Made by a program: the position numbers and the translations under genes
The notes under the pieces: generated by a model
The model's input: only the letters and a program-made list of their open reading frames with translations
Database searches by the model: none
Told to the model about the DNA's origin: nothing
Source: Phragmites australis
Taxonomy: Eukaryota; Streptophyta; Magnoliopsida; Poales; Poaceae
Direction: 5' to 3'
DNA length: 64,000 nt
Assembly: GCF_958298935.1 (NCBI RefSeq)
Contig: NC_084921.1
Coordinates: forward strand, 35,111,501 to 35,175,500
Shown here: in pieces, positions 26,234-39,247 of the stretch
How the letters are laid out: each line of letters opens with the position of its first letter
Position numbering within the stretch: position 1 is the stretch's first letter

Positions 26234-28018
26234 GTGTCTGACATGCTAGTTGATACAATTATGGAGTTTAGAGATGCCACTTTCTTTAAGAGCATATTTC
26301 CTATGAATGATATACATAACACTTCTAGTCAAGCCTTTGAGATAATTCCTGAACCTATTACACCACTCGAGTATTCTGAACAATCGCTCGAGCTAGTTCC
26401 TGAGGAGGATGACAGTGAAACTCCAAGAAGGAGTAAGAGACAAAGGACAATAAAACCCTTTGGTGATGATTTGATTGTGTACCTTATGGATGACACTCCC
26501 AAGTTAATTTCAGAAGTTTATGCATCTCCAGATGTAGACTACTGGAAGGAGGTTGTTCGTAGCAAGATGGATTCCATTCTCGCCAACGAGACTTGGGAAG
26601 TCACAGATCGACCTTATGGTTGTAAACATGTAGGTTGTAAGTGGGTGTTCAAAAAGAAGCTTATGTCTGATAGTACTATCGGAAAGTATAAGGCTTGGCT
26701 TGTAGCTAAGGGTTATACCAAAAAAGATGGCAAAGATTTCTTTGATACTTATTCACTTGTCGCTAGATTGACCACAATAAGAGTACTACTCTACTTGGCT
26801 ACCTCACATAGTCTTCTCGTTCATCAAATGGACGTTAAGATAATTTTCCTTAATAGAGAGTTGGATGAGGAAATCTATATGGATCAGCCTGATGGGTTTG
26901 TAGTAGAAGGTCAGGAGGACAAGGTATGTAAGTTGCTAAAATCTTTGTATGGCCTAAAAAAGCTCCTAAAAAATGGCATGAGAAGTTCGATAAACCTTAA
27001 TATCTGTGGGCTTTGTTGTTAATAAAGCTAATAGATGTGTGTTTTATCGCCATGGTGGGGGTAAGGGAGTTATTCTGTTCTTGTATGTTGATGACATCTT
27101 GATTTTTGGGACAAATCTTGATGTGATTAATGAGATCAAATCATATTTGTCTAGAAATTTTGATTTGAAAGATCTGGGAGAGGCTGATGTGATCTTAAAT
27201 AATAAGTTGATCAGAGGTGAGAATGGAATTATACTTTCACAATCCCATTATGTGGAAAAGATCTTGAGCCGCTTTGGCTACTTGGACAGCAAGATCACTT
27301 TAATACCTTATGATCATAGCTTAATACTTCGAAAGAACAAAAGAATTGCTAGGGATCAACTGAGATACTCTTAAATAATCAGATCACTCATGTACCTAGC
27401 TAGTGCTACAAAACCTGACATCTTATTTGCTGTGAGCAAATTGAGCCGGTTTACTTTAACCCGGGTGATGATCATTGTCATGCACTTGATCGAGTCACGC
27501 GCTACTTGCTCGGTACTATGAATTTTGGACTTCACTATACTGGGTACCCATCAGTACTGGAGGGTTATAGTGATTCAAATTGGATATCCGATATTGATGA
27601 GATCAATGCCACAAGTGGATATGTGTTCACTCTTTGCGGTGCTGCTGTCTCATGAGATCTTGCAAACAGACCATATTGGCGAGGTCAACTATGGAAGTAG
27701 AACTCACAGTGTTAGACACAGCCACTATTGAGGTAGAATGATTGCGTGAGCTCTTGATGGATTTGCGAATGGTCGAAAAAATGATACTGGCTATCCTTAT
27801 GAACTGTGATAATCAAACGATTATTGTCAAAGTGAATAGTTCTAAAGATAACATGAAATCCTGAAGACATGTAAAGAGAAGATTGAAATCTGTTAAAATT
27901 TTGAAGAACTCCGGAGTCATAGCATTGGATTATATCCAAATGGCTAAAAATCTAGCAGATCAATTTACAAAAGTACTATCACAAAATGTGATAGATAATG
28001 CATCGAAGGAGATGTGTA
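26234..28018 (+). pseudogene. copia reverse transcriptase and RNase H relic
   Basis: Typical copia RT blocks are present: CKWVFKKKLMSDSTIGKYKA, QMDVKIIFLNRELDEEIYMD, and YVDD at 27084-27095 followed by ILIFGTN. RNase H shows [14 protein letters not shown] and [13 protein letters not shown] near 27560-27655. The reading frame breaks at about 27000, 27374 and in RNase H. Confidence 0.88.
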
Positions 28019-28578
28019 TGAGATCCATGTGAGTTATATAGTAGTGGCAACCCAACCTATGTGATTGGAGATCCTGTGAATTAGAAACTGAGAAGAACAA
28101 GCTATTGGTTAACTGAAGGAGAGTACCACACAACCCACTCGAGTAAAGATGCAAGATTCTCAAAATCTGTAAAGCAGGTTGGCTATTGCCTTAATGTGTT
28201 CTGTTGGCTTTAATTAGCGAAGATGCTAACCTACAGGGAATTCTTGAAAGAACACACCTATATGAGCCTACTATTGGTCGCAGTCTATGAGACTTGGGTG
28301 ATCTCTAATAAACTCATGAAGAGACCATGGAGTACGACTTATATGCTCCACCCGCGAGGTAGCCTACTGGCAGCCAATTATTAGTTATGACTTCAAGTGA
28401 AACTTGTTTGCACAAGACTTGCAATTCAAGGCTTAATCCATTGTCCAAGTTCAGAATGAGTGTAGCTTCATGTTCTAGGTGGATGTTCAACTTAACTGTC
28501 TCCACTGAAACACCGGTATATCAAACAATATTGAGAAAAAGGCATATCTTTGTGGGACTTTGAGATCTGATAGTGGAT

Positions 28579-29684
28579 TGTTAGAATATGTGGGCTTAGC
28601 ACATTATATTTGTATAATTCTAAATAAATCTCAAAGGTCCAATCATGTGAGAGAGGTGTGTTTCTTTAGTCCCACCTTGCTAGTGGATGTGGATGGAGAC
28701 TAACTTAAAAAAGAATTTCTCTCCTCCACCCACTTAGCATGTGTGGATGAGACGACTAGAAGAACACGTGCATGCACCCGCTCGCTGCGCCACGCCACAC
28801 CGCGCCGGGCCGTGACTGGGTCGGGGCGGAGGGCGCGGGCATGTGGCACCTGCGTGAATGGTCTCCCGAAATCAGATCCAGTTCCTTGCGCAGATGCGGC
28901 CTCCTTTTGTTGTTTCATTCTTTTTGTTGCGTGGGTAAACGAATAAATATATAGAAATTATGTTGGTTAAGACTTCAATCATAGCAGTGTAACCGACTCC
29001 AGTTGTGGCACGTCTCAACTACGTGACTCTCGCTCTATATATATCTACCAACCGTCGCCACAAAGAAGAGAGGCCATACGCAATTAGGGTTTTGCCGATT
29101 TCTCTCTGCTGCGCCATCGTACGTAGTCTACTCCATCCTGCTACGCTGGCATGCACCGACGAAAGAGAGAGCAGATCTAACCCATTGCTCTTGGGATTCT
29201 GCATTGGGAGAGGACGAATAAGATTTTGGGAAGCGCTCGTTGTGACTGCTTCTGATCTGCTTCCTCTACATCATCGTGTGCTACTTCGTCTACATTGCCA
29301 CCGTCGTAGTTGTTTGCACAACGAGATCAAATTCAACCACTTCATCTTCGTCATCGCCTACTGCATCAACATCACGGGGGCTTTTACATCTCACGTCGCC
29401 ATCTGGTACGTACACTGCAATCCTACTCGAGTGTTTAATCGAGTAAACTAGTCGATATGCTACTCGAGTATTTTAGTCGATACATTTCTCGAGTGAGCTA
29501 GTCAAGATCCTTCTCGAGTACCTAGTCGAAGCTGATTGGGGTTGGTCGAATTCTAGACGATTTTACTCGAATCTTGTCAGGGCTCATCCAAGCTAGTCGA
29601 TAATTGATTATTTGCATCTATTCATGTTCATGCTATATCAAAAATTGAATTAAATTAAATCTAAAAGTGCTATTATTTCTAACA
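28579..29684 (+). repeat. 3' LTR of the copia element
   Basis: It is 1,106 bp, matches the 5' LTR along its full length, and is followed by the AGAGA target duplication. Confidence 0.88.
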
Positions 29685-30140
29685 AGAGAGGGGGGCGGGG
29701 GCATCCGGTGGAGCTTGCCGACGGGGAGGAGGTCCGACTGGGGCGAGGTGAATCACAGCTGAGTGGCGGCGCACGCGGGATGACGCGGCTGCTACGCATG
29801 AGAGCGAAGGGCGCAGGGGCGGTGACCGGGACGGCGAGCGATGTTGCGGAGCACTCTGGTGGTTGCGCTGGTTGAGCAGCGGTGACCTCGATGGTTGGCC
29901 AGGAGGAGCCCGTGCACAAGGGCGGCGACAGCGTGATGGGGAGGTGGCGCGACACGATGCGGAGTGGTATGCGGGTAATTTTGATGGACAATCCGTGAAA
30001 ATGCGGGGGGAAATCGGATTGTTGGATTGTAACAATCCAACAATCGGATTGTTAGAATCTGGGGCTAGAAGTGGTCTTTTTGTTTCAGTTTGGGATTGTA
30101 GAAGCTAGAATCCACAATCCTAAGTCGAAATAAATAGGGC

Positions 30141-31395
30141 TTGAGTGCCATACGACGAGCTACAATAGAAGATTATCTTACACCACATAATATTCATATT
30201 CTGTAAAGCACAAATGACACACGACCACTCGGGCAAAATATGTTATTTTTGACTGAGCGTTTTCATTACATCTATCAAGCTCTTTTAGTGCTATATCATG
30301 GTAGGATGATAATGGTCGTATGATTGCAATGGAGCTAAAAGTGTTTATGAGATAATATAGTTAATTGGGTGAAGCTAATACAAAATAACGTGACACAACC
30401 AATATTCAACTCCATCACGATGGGTGCATAATCAGCAGCAAACTCAACTCCATCACGATGGGTGCATGCTTCAGCCAAAAAAATGCATTCGTATTTTCAT
30501 AGATCAACATAATATCATTATAAAATACATTATAAAATCAAGATTGTAACTGATGTAATGATTTACACCTAAAATGAAAACAACCCTAAAAGAGCAAAAA
30601 ATACTTTATATGGAACAACAACTGAATTTTAGTTAAGCCCAGTATACCGCTATTATATAAAACTTCTTGAAGGTCTTCCTGAACTCAAGCTAAGGACTCC
30701 TGTAGCTCATCATTTAGCAAACTTGTCCAGCAATTGAAGCTTAGTACTCCACAGCAAAGTCGGAACGACCATTTCTTGCAGAAAATAGGATCTGTTGCAT
30801 GCGAGCCTTCGTACTGCCAAGCAAAATATGAGCTGCCTGACCATATGAAAGAAATTTGACGTACAATCTAAAAAGCTGTTAATTCAGTCAACTAAAAGTC
30901 ACAAGCAAACCTGACACAACAAAACTAATACATCTCTTCCGACTTTTTAATCACCAGACCCTCACCTGCAGGTAACCACAAAAGAATACATGTTCCGATC
31001 AATCCAACTAATTGGCAAGATTAGCGATAAGAAAATTTTGCAAAAGATGAAGCTTTTGGATAGCTGGTAACATGCCATGAAATCATGTGAGATCAAAGCT
31101 CCGATGGTTGGTCATGAAGGGCGAAGTGGTCATTGCCTCAGGATAACTAATTAAAGATCTGACCTTGTCTAGCCCTGCAAGGCCTCACAAACTTTCCACG
31201 AAACAACTATGGGTACTGCTTATGTCTCAGTGAGTGATTCATTACCCACATCATCCAAAATTACTCCGATTGCTTTGGTCCAAGAATGTATCCTGTGCTA
31301 CCATCCATTCGGGTTCAAATGATCATGAAAAACATTGGCACAAAATCAATATATTATGCCATAAAATCTCCATTAGTTTCACAGAACAAACCTAC
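30141..31395. other. Stretch with no firm gene; contains an orphan exon-like ORF
   Basis: A direct repeat CAACTCCATCACGATGGGTG occurs twice near 30400-30465. On the minus strand, 30836-30741 reads after a CAG acceptor as AAHILLGSTKARMQQILFSA and ends in VEY then TAA, like a terminal exon of an unidentified gene. No other feature is evident. Confidence 0.35.
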
Positions 31396-32327
31396 AACAT
31401 TGTCAATTGAGCTGAGAGCGTAGTAACCTCCGTCTGCAATACTTGTACCTTATGGTCAAGCTCTTGAATGTACCTCATCTTGCGCTCCTTTGACCCCGCT
31501 GCAATCTGTCGATTCACCAGAATCCTGAAAAATTCCACAAGATACAATGCTCAATTTCCGTAAAAGGGATTAATGTCCCAAACATACGAAGAAATGCACA
31601 CCTCTTGACTCTCTTGGGGTCCGTCAAAGCTATCTCCGCAAGCCGCTCGTTTGCCATGATCTTCTTCTACTCGGCCTCCGTGAACTCTCCATTTGCAAAC
31701 TCCATATCAAACAGTGCCACAACACCTCCTTCCAGGGAGCCGCTCCCACTCCTCGTGAGGCTGTCGTTGGGAAATGGCAGCGGTAGCTTTGGTGACTCAT
31801 CACCAACAGCGAAGTTGAGCTTCCTCATGAAGCTATTCATCGATAGGCTGCGACAATGCCGGGACTTGCCCCCGTCCTTCCTCTCTACTGACATGGACTG
31901 GCTCTCCGCCTCGTTCTCGCTGCTCTCCAATGCGCTCCCAGCGCATGCCGCTCGCGTGGCTGTCGCGATCGTCGTGGTGCTCCTCGGAAGAGTTGAGCGG
32001 GTCCAGCTTGTCCAGGTCCATGTAGGCGTTGACGAGGTCGTACAAGGCCACGTGTCGCTGTCCGATCTGCAACCCTCCGCCGCCGTGGCCGCCTCACACT
32101 TCATCGGCACTGGTGGCGGCATCGATGAGCTGAGCTACCTGAAGCCGAAGGAGATGTCGCTCTGCGATCGCCGGTGCCCCACCCTCCTCATCGGCAGCCG
32201 GAACTGTGGCGGGTCGGAGCTCAACGACGGCGGGGAAGGTGGTATATCGGGCGCCACACCCAGATCGACGTATGGCGGTGGAGAGCGAGTCGAGCGAGAA
32301 GAAGAGGGGCTGGGACAACGAGTGCAT
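31396..32327 (-). pseudogene. Group-I bZIP transcription factor gene fragment (RF2a/VIP1-like)
   Basis: The N-terminus at 32327 reads HSLSQPLFFSLDSL, a signature of plant group-I bZIP proteins. Further on come DLVNAYMDLDKLDPLNSSEE, then in another frame RHCRSLSMNSFMRKLNFAVG and VALFDMEFANGEFTEAE. A TAG then replaces the next codon before KKIMANERLAEIALTDPKRV. The exon 1 end (31602, donor GTGTGC) joins exon 2 (31524-31396), which encodes [20 protein letters not shown] and the first leucine-zipper heptads. The basic region has Gly where Arg is usual (AAGSKERK versus AARSKERK). Frameshifts, the stop and missing later exons mark a dead fragment, probably moved by a transposon. Confidence 0.85.
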
Positions 32328-35300
32328 GGTGGCCCCCACTACCGGGGCCCAGTAGCACGGGGATCTGGCCGTAGGGGGATGAGAGACGCACCTGCTTTCT
32401 TTACTTGCGCAACAACTGACCCTTTCTTTACTTGTGCAACAATCAATGATACTGGCATTCATCTTTCGTCAAACAAGAGTTCTAGTGCAGTTTCGAGAAG
32501 ATTTGGGAAAATTTGGGGAAAATTTTGAGATCTTCAGAGTTATACAGTCTTGTGAGACAGACTTCAGAGTTATAGGTCTCAGGGTGTAACATCTTGAGTT
32601 TTAGCATATAGATTATAGCAAAATTCACTCTAAATTAAAACTTTTGTAATTAATTAATTCACTTAAAATCAAGGAAATATGTATATGAATATATGTATAT
32701 GTGTATGTATATATTCATATATATTAAATTGGCTAAGTATTCAAATGCACTAAATTAAACTCTAAACTTCTTTATGCATCAATTGATTCATATGCAATTG
32801 GTTTATTGTTTTTATGGTCTCTCAATTTCAAATCTATTCTTAATTTCTTTTCAGCTCAAATCCAATTTGAATTCAAATCTTTTTTATTCAAATCATCTTC
32901 CAAATCTTAGAGCTTTACTCTCTTTGCATAATTCAAATATACCTATTTGAAATTATGCCAAGTCCAAAGTCAAATCCAAATTCAAATACCTTATTTGAAT
33001 TTATCCCAAAAATCTTTCTCTATTCCCTTTTCCTTTTTCCCTCTCAGGCCACCTCTTTTCCCTTTTCTTTTGCGTGGCTCAACAGACCAGCCAGCCGGCC
33101 TGGTTTCTTCTCCACTCTCCTCTCCCTGCGCTCGGCCCACAGCATGCCTCCTCGGCCCAATCTCCATGTGCGAGCAGCGGCTCGGCCGACCGCGCGCATG
33201 CACATGAAGAACCGCACCACCCATGTGTCGGCCATCCACCCCCGCGCGCTCACGCCAGTCGCTCCCACTCGCTGACATGTGGCACCCGTTGATGCCCACT
33301 ATCTCCCTCCTCCATTGCAACATCGCGCCATGCTGTCCCGCCACCACGACGGCCGATGCAGTTAATACGTCGGCCACTTGCTCACCACCTCGCCCATCTA
33401 TATGCGTTCCCTCTCTCTCCCCCTCCCTGTTCTCTCACACGTGCAGCCAAAGCCGCACTACCACACGTGACTTCGACGCCCATCGTACGTGCTGGTCGGC
33501 GCAGAGCCGTCGCCCCGCACGAAACATGGTAGGCGCCTCCATCGAGCTGTGCTGCACCTTCTCGCCCCCTTCCTGCCTTACTGTTGCGCCCCTCCCTCTA
33601 TAAATAGCGCACCCATCCCTCCATTTCTCTTTTCCCCCACCTCGCCGCCACCACTACACCGCTACCGCACCATGACTCGTTGTTGGAGCTTTCTGTCGTC
33701 GTTTCTTCCCCCCACGAGCTTGTAGAGGCCCGGCGACCCTTCATCTTCGTGGTTCCCCAGAGGAAACATAATTCCTATGAGATCTCGGCTCTACGCCCTC
33801 GTGATTTCTCATCGTTGCTGCTCCCCTTCACCACTCTGCTCGGCCAGCGTGCCCGTTCATGCGCCATGCCAGCCCAGCTGAGCAGGCCGCGCTCGGCCCA
33901 TGCGCCATCGGCCTGCTAGACGAGCCTAGCTGCCAAAAGGTCATGCCCCAATAGGCCAGCCTAGCCTCCATAGCCGTGACACAATCGGCCCGACTGTACA
34001 ACCCAATACTGTGCGGCCTAAGCCCAGCCCAATCCAAGTCCATCTCGGCCCAGCAGGGTACTATGCAAGTGGATGCCACCAGGTACTGTTCAGTGGGTCC
34101 CACTTGTGGGGCCCGATCCATGAATAGTGCTATTTTATAATTTCTTGATTTAATTTTAGATTAAATCTTCCGTAAGTCATAACTTCTCCGTTCTGACTCC
34201 GATTTTGGCGATTCTTCCACCTAAATTCATCTAAATTTGAGGTCTACCTATTTATCACAGTGTGATATCTATTAGGGATCATTTGGTTTTCATTGGTGTT
34301 ATTTGATTCTTCTCTAGTATAGTTCGTTATTGATCGTAGTCGCGTTGCAGAACCGGAAGACTTTGTGGAGAACCTGGAGGATCCTGACTATGACCAAGGC
34401 TTAGAAGGGAACTTCGGAGAAGTCATGTCCTATCTCCTTGATCATATTGAACCTATGTTTTCAAATAATCTACATGATTAACTTAAAACTGGACTTATTA
34501 TCGCATGTGCTATGTATTGTACTATTTTAAACTCCTTGTATTAGTTAATCTTATCAAATAATTGTCATGCCTTATATGTTATAATTCATAATACATATCA
34601 CCCTAGGATTACCTATTGTTATCTATATTAACGCCGGACTACGCCTTGATATCTAACATGCTTAGGATTGAATACGTCTCCCTAGAGACGTCGCTTTTTG
34701 AATACATCTCTTCAGGGATGCCGTTCACTGTTTATCAAATTAACTCATATACCATGAATCCTTTATGGTTGTGAATTCCATGATGGTTGTGAAATCCTTG
34801 ATGTCATGTGGGATATGATGGGAGATGTGTAAAAATAGGTGAAAAAGTTATTTTGGCGGGGCAAGTAGAGTAGTCATCCGATCGAGGATGCTTTTGGGGG
34901 CTTGAGTTACCTTTATGGTATTCATTGCCAGAAGATACCTACCCTGGCCATTTAAGCAACGAATCAATTACTCTGACATGCTAAGCCACCCTAGTGCAAC
35001 CATGCGTACCTGTATGGGCAAGACTTGATCTTTCTTTCACCGAACCGAGTTGGACATTACACTAGGTGGCTGGGAGCAACGCATGAGCCAAGTGTCTTCA
35101 GGTTGTCACGAAGAAGTTTCCGCCCCAGCCACGTCGATGGTCACGGGGGTCTGCCCTCTATACGAGACCTGAAGCACTTCATGGATCACGTAGAAAAGTC
35201 CGATAGGAAAAATGATTGAAGTGTCTCGGTATGATTCGTTCCTCCGCTTGCAACAGTTGGAGGCTGATCATATTGTGTGGATACAGTGTACAACCTCTAC

Positions 35301-36078
35301 AGAATGTAAATCTTTTTGAATAGTCGTGTCTGCGTTCATGGACATGCGAAGCATAACCGCTGTGAAGAACCGTCCAAATAGTATTCTAACTAATCATTAA
35401 ATCGATCATTTGCTTAATCACGACTTCAATGATTAAGCAGAATACCGCTCCGGTAGTCTCGACACATGTTTGTGCCCAAGATCGGAACACATACCTTACC
35501 AACATAACACATCATAACAAAGCTTAATAAAGAGCAAGTAATTAAAGTTATATTACAAGTCTTTAGTCATGCAACCATTTACATCAATTTACAACAAAAG
35601 AAGCAACTAAGCTGCGGAAGGTTAAACCTATTAACAACAAAAGAGAGAGGCGTCATATGCCCTTAGGCACCATCTCAAAAGCCTCGTCAACAGAGTAGGA
35701 TGAACTACTCTTGCCCGTCGCCATCGCCGGCGGGCACGAAGTAGCCAAACACCATCTGTTTCTCACCTGCAAAACCTGTAGAGTAGATGAGTACGAAGGT
35801 ACTTGCAAGACTTAATCCATATAGGGTACATATAAATAACCCGACTCCAAGGATCATGCATTTGGATATTAGCAAGAGTATGCCACATGGTTAAGTAAAA
35901 CATATGCGCCCGCAACCTAGACACATATGTGTGAGCATCTAAACTTACCCAACATACCCTTTCAAACCTGTAACTACTAACCTGCACACAAATATAAATG
36001 AAACCATAGTAATCCATCAATAGCCATTCATCAACCTTTCCTAACATACTATCCATACCACCATTCCACATTCGTAAC

Positions 36079-36667
36079 TAGGGATGGAAACGGATCGAAT
36101 ACGCATGGAATCGAATTCGTATAGTACGATTTACCACATTTTAATCCGAATGCGAATACGGATCCTAATATCCTCGAATACGAATATGAATCGGATAGTT
36201 CGAATACGAATCCGCATTCGGATATCTACTCGATCTTCAAAATTCAGGTCGGAAATTTAAATTTTTTATAAAATTCGACGGAAATTTGTTCTAATTTGAT
36301 TGGGACGGAATTTTAGAAATTTTGTTCAAAATTCATGTTGGAAATTTAAATTTTGATCAAATTTAACTAAAATTTGATGAAATTTGACTGAAATTTGTTC
36401 CAATTTGATTGGGTTGGAACTTCGTTCATATCTGAAATTTCTAAAACTTTAGCAAAATTTGGTTCCCTGGTTGGCGGATACGGATACGAATCGGATATAT
36501 CTCGAATTCAGATATCCACATTTGAATCCGAATCTCGAAAACGAATTCGGATATATCGATTTTAGTATCCATTTCAGAAACGAATACAGATACAGATATC
36601 CATATTCGTATTTTAACGGATACGGAATTGGATAATTCGGATTTCCTGCCATCCATTTCCACCCCTA
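36079..36667. mobile_element. hAT MITE, TAGGGATGGAAACGG family
   Basis: Inverted ends TAGGGATGGAAACGGAT and (reverse complement) TAGGGGTGGAAATGGAT enclose 589 bp. The 8-bp duplication TTCGTAAC is perfect (36071-36078 and 36668-36675). The body is a degenerate series of CGAATACGAAT-like units with no ORF of its own. Confidence 0.92.
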
Positions 36668-36768
36668 TTCGTAACTCTACGACCGATGCAAATGAACAGG
36701 AGCATACTCATGACCAAGAGCGCGGCATTTCGAAATATTTTACACCTTATATGGGATACTCCTTGACC

Positions 36769-37368
36769 TAAAGATGTCCGAATGGGTCGTGCCTACTGGA
36801 CCGGCCCTAGGCACGACACTGTAGGCACGGCCTAGGCACGGCACAGCCTGAGCCAAGACGGGCCGGGCTAGCACGGCACGAGGCTACAGGCCATGCCTGG
36901 CCCGAGCGCGCGGCACGGCCTAGCTGAGTCGAGCTGGCACAGGCACGACCCAACCCAGGTCGGCACGGGCATGGCCCAGCTAGGCACGATTCGACCCGGT
37001 ACGCATGGGCCCAGCTATTTTCTATTTTCTATATTTTTTAATTTTGTAGCTATTTTTTAATCTATTTTTTTATATTTTTTATCATATTTTATCTATTTTC
37101 TCTATATTTTTTAATTTTGTAGCTATTTTTTTTATTTTATCGGGCCGACTGTGCCTCCGTGCCTATTGTGCCCGTCGGGCTAACCGTGCCGCCGGGCCTG
37201 TTGTGCTTGTCGGGCCGATCGTGCCGCCGGGCCGCAATCGTGCCCGAGCCCGCACGACACGGCACGGTGACCGACGGGCCGTGCCATGGGCTGAGGGGGA
37301 GGCACGCGGGCCGGCACAACACGACCCATTACAGTAGCTGGCCTGAGTGGCCCATTTGGCCATCTCTG
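36769..37368. mobile_element. Second hAT-like MITE
   Basis: The left end TAAAGATGTCCGAATGGG and the reverse complement of the right end CAGAGATGGCCAAATGGG are inverted repeats. Flanks CCTTGACC and TCTGGACC match at 6 of 8 positions. The arms are rich in GGCACGG units and the middle is AT-rich. It has no transposase. Confidence 0.75.
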
Positions 37369-38401
37369 TCTGGACCCACACAACTTGAGAATCATACGGC
37401 TCATGTGTCCACATAGGCCCACGCAAGGGGTACTAGTGTCAACCTTTCCCAATAAGCCCCAACCATTTGGATCTGCATCACTCGGTGTGGAGGTATCTAG
37501 AACTACTCCCAGAGAAAACTAGATATCTCTACAAGCTCGTCTGCTCATACCGTTGATGTTCAGGCCCAAATGACCATAGCTACAGAGGAATTCGGCTTGC
37601 CTTACCATTAGATTGGCATGTGGTGAGTAAGGTAAGTGCTATAAACAACTGCACCGATGGACAACCTTAAATGATACAGGCGATCTACGGTGTTTGAGTT
37701 CCTCTCACGAACTGCCCCGAAGACTCCTCCTAAGCAAAAAACACCCTTAACATTGCCCACATCTCGTCTCATACTCACCACTCATCCAACCATCTCAACA
37801 TCATAAATGTATTCATAACCCATAATTGAGCCCTATGCTCACGAACAATGGCGGTACCGTCGCTTGACTTCTACCGAAGACCTAAGCATTGCTAAGCATA
37901 ACAAATAAACTTGTAATTAGACATCGATCATGTGCTCAAGGTTACAAGGATATGGATGAATGACAATTCAAGGTAGAGATCATGCAATCAACATAGATTT
38001 TACCCATTTTTTCCCGACACTTGACTCGCTAAACATGCGACATACATAAGCATAATTTATCAATTTTAGACTTCATTCAATTGAACAAAGGGTGCAGTAT
38101 GCTTAGATGCTTGCCTTGCTACTCCACCGGTTGCCTAAAGCTACCCGCACACAACTCATAGAAGTGGGGTGCCTCGGTGTCGCCTTTGCTCGCCTGGATC
38201 GTCTGTTCAACATTCTCTAAAAGAATCATGGGTGCAATGCATAAATAGGCGAACAAATGAAAAGTACATAAATGATGCATGCTCAAGTAATAGTAGAGTG
38301 TTAGGGTTTCAAAAAATTTGCAAAGGATCGCTAATGGACTAGGGTCTCGAAGTTTGAAACCCAGATAAGCTATCCTAAGTGCAGCTAGCTTCAACAGGTT
38401 A

Positions 38402-39247
38402 ACGGTCAGACCGGTCTTGGGGTGACGGTCAGACCAATGGCCAGCAGAGAGTTTTGGCCTCTGGCGGTCAGACCACCACATGGCGGTCAAACCGGCCCTA
38501 GTGCCGGTGTGACCCCTGTACAGGATTTTCACTTCGGACCTTCCGGACCTAAGTGGCGGTCAGACCGACCATCGCGACGGTTAGACCGCCAGACCTTATC
38601 GGCAGCACCTTTGCGTAGTCGCCGGCGAGGACTCCGGCAAAACCTTCGATGGCAAAGGGTACCAAAGTGCTCTATGAGACTAGTGGAGTGCTTCTAAAGT
38701 GATCTGTACATCATTCACCGAGCTAAACTCAAAATACCACATAGATTGGATCTAGGCTAGGTTGAGTTTTGAGCCTAAATGACACGGGGGTCGGATTGAG
38801 CTTGAAAATGAGGGGGAAGTGGTAGGGGATGCCTCACCTTAGCTTATGGAAGCTTTCTAGTGGATGGGTTTCCTCCGACAAGGCTTTGATTTACGGATCA
38901 GCTTCCGGGGTGGCGTAGGAGCTTGTGGTCGAAGAACGGTCCTCTGGTGAGGGAGAAGAGGGGGAAGAACTTGGGGAAGTCCTTCAGGAGCTCGTGGGAC
39001 TCCCCTCCTACGATCTTCGGCCCTCAAACGCGACGAAATGGGATCCCTCTCTCTTACTAGGGCTTGATGGAGAGAGAGAGAGAGTGAAATGAGAGAGTGA
39101 GAGGGCAACCGACCACTTTAACCCGAGCCTCTGTGTGCTGGCGGTCAGACCGCGGATAGCTCTGGTCGGACCGCGGGGAAATACACGTGGCAGCCCCCAT
39201 GGCAGCACAACTGGCGGTCAGACCGCAGGTGATCCCGGTCAGACCGT
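38402..39247. repeat. Array of GCGGTC-A-GACCGC palindromes
   Basis: About ten exact or near copies occur in two clusters: near 38402, 38424, 38464, 38483, 38556, 38576 and near 39141, 39163, 39213, 39235. Each is a 13-base palindrome with a central A or close to it. They lie in the upstream half of the reverse solo LTR. Confidence 0.8.

Larger units (their letters stand above)
23031..29684 (+). mobile_element. Decayed Ty1-copia LTR retrotransposon
   Basis: The two LTRs (23031-24132 and 28579-29684) both start TGTTAGAATATGTGGGCTTA and end in AACA. The target duplication is AGAGA on both sides (23026-23030 and 29685-29689). Internal order is gag, protease, integrase, reverse transcriptase, RNase H, which is the copia order. 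The LTRs differ visibly by substitutions and indels throughout, and all coding domains carry stops or frameshifts, so the insertion is old and inactive. A standard tRNA-Met primer site is not evident after the left LTR. Confidence 0.93.
22628..30140. mobile_element. TIR element interrupted by a copia retrotransposon
   Basis: The left end GGGTCTGTTTATTTCAGCT and the reverse complement of the right end GCCCTATTTATTTCGACTT are inverted repeats, followed on both sides by GATTGTGGATT-like subterminal copies. Flanks TTGACTGA and TTGAGTGC match at 6 of 8 positions, suggesting hAT. Without the nested 6.65-kb retroelement the element is about 860 bp and has no transposase. Confidence 0.6.

Noticed and set aside
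33000..33725. Several open frames within the forward solo LTR
   Set aside because: They lie in the LTR promoter/leader region and have no gag or pol motifs.
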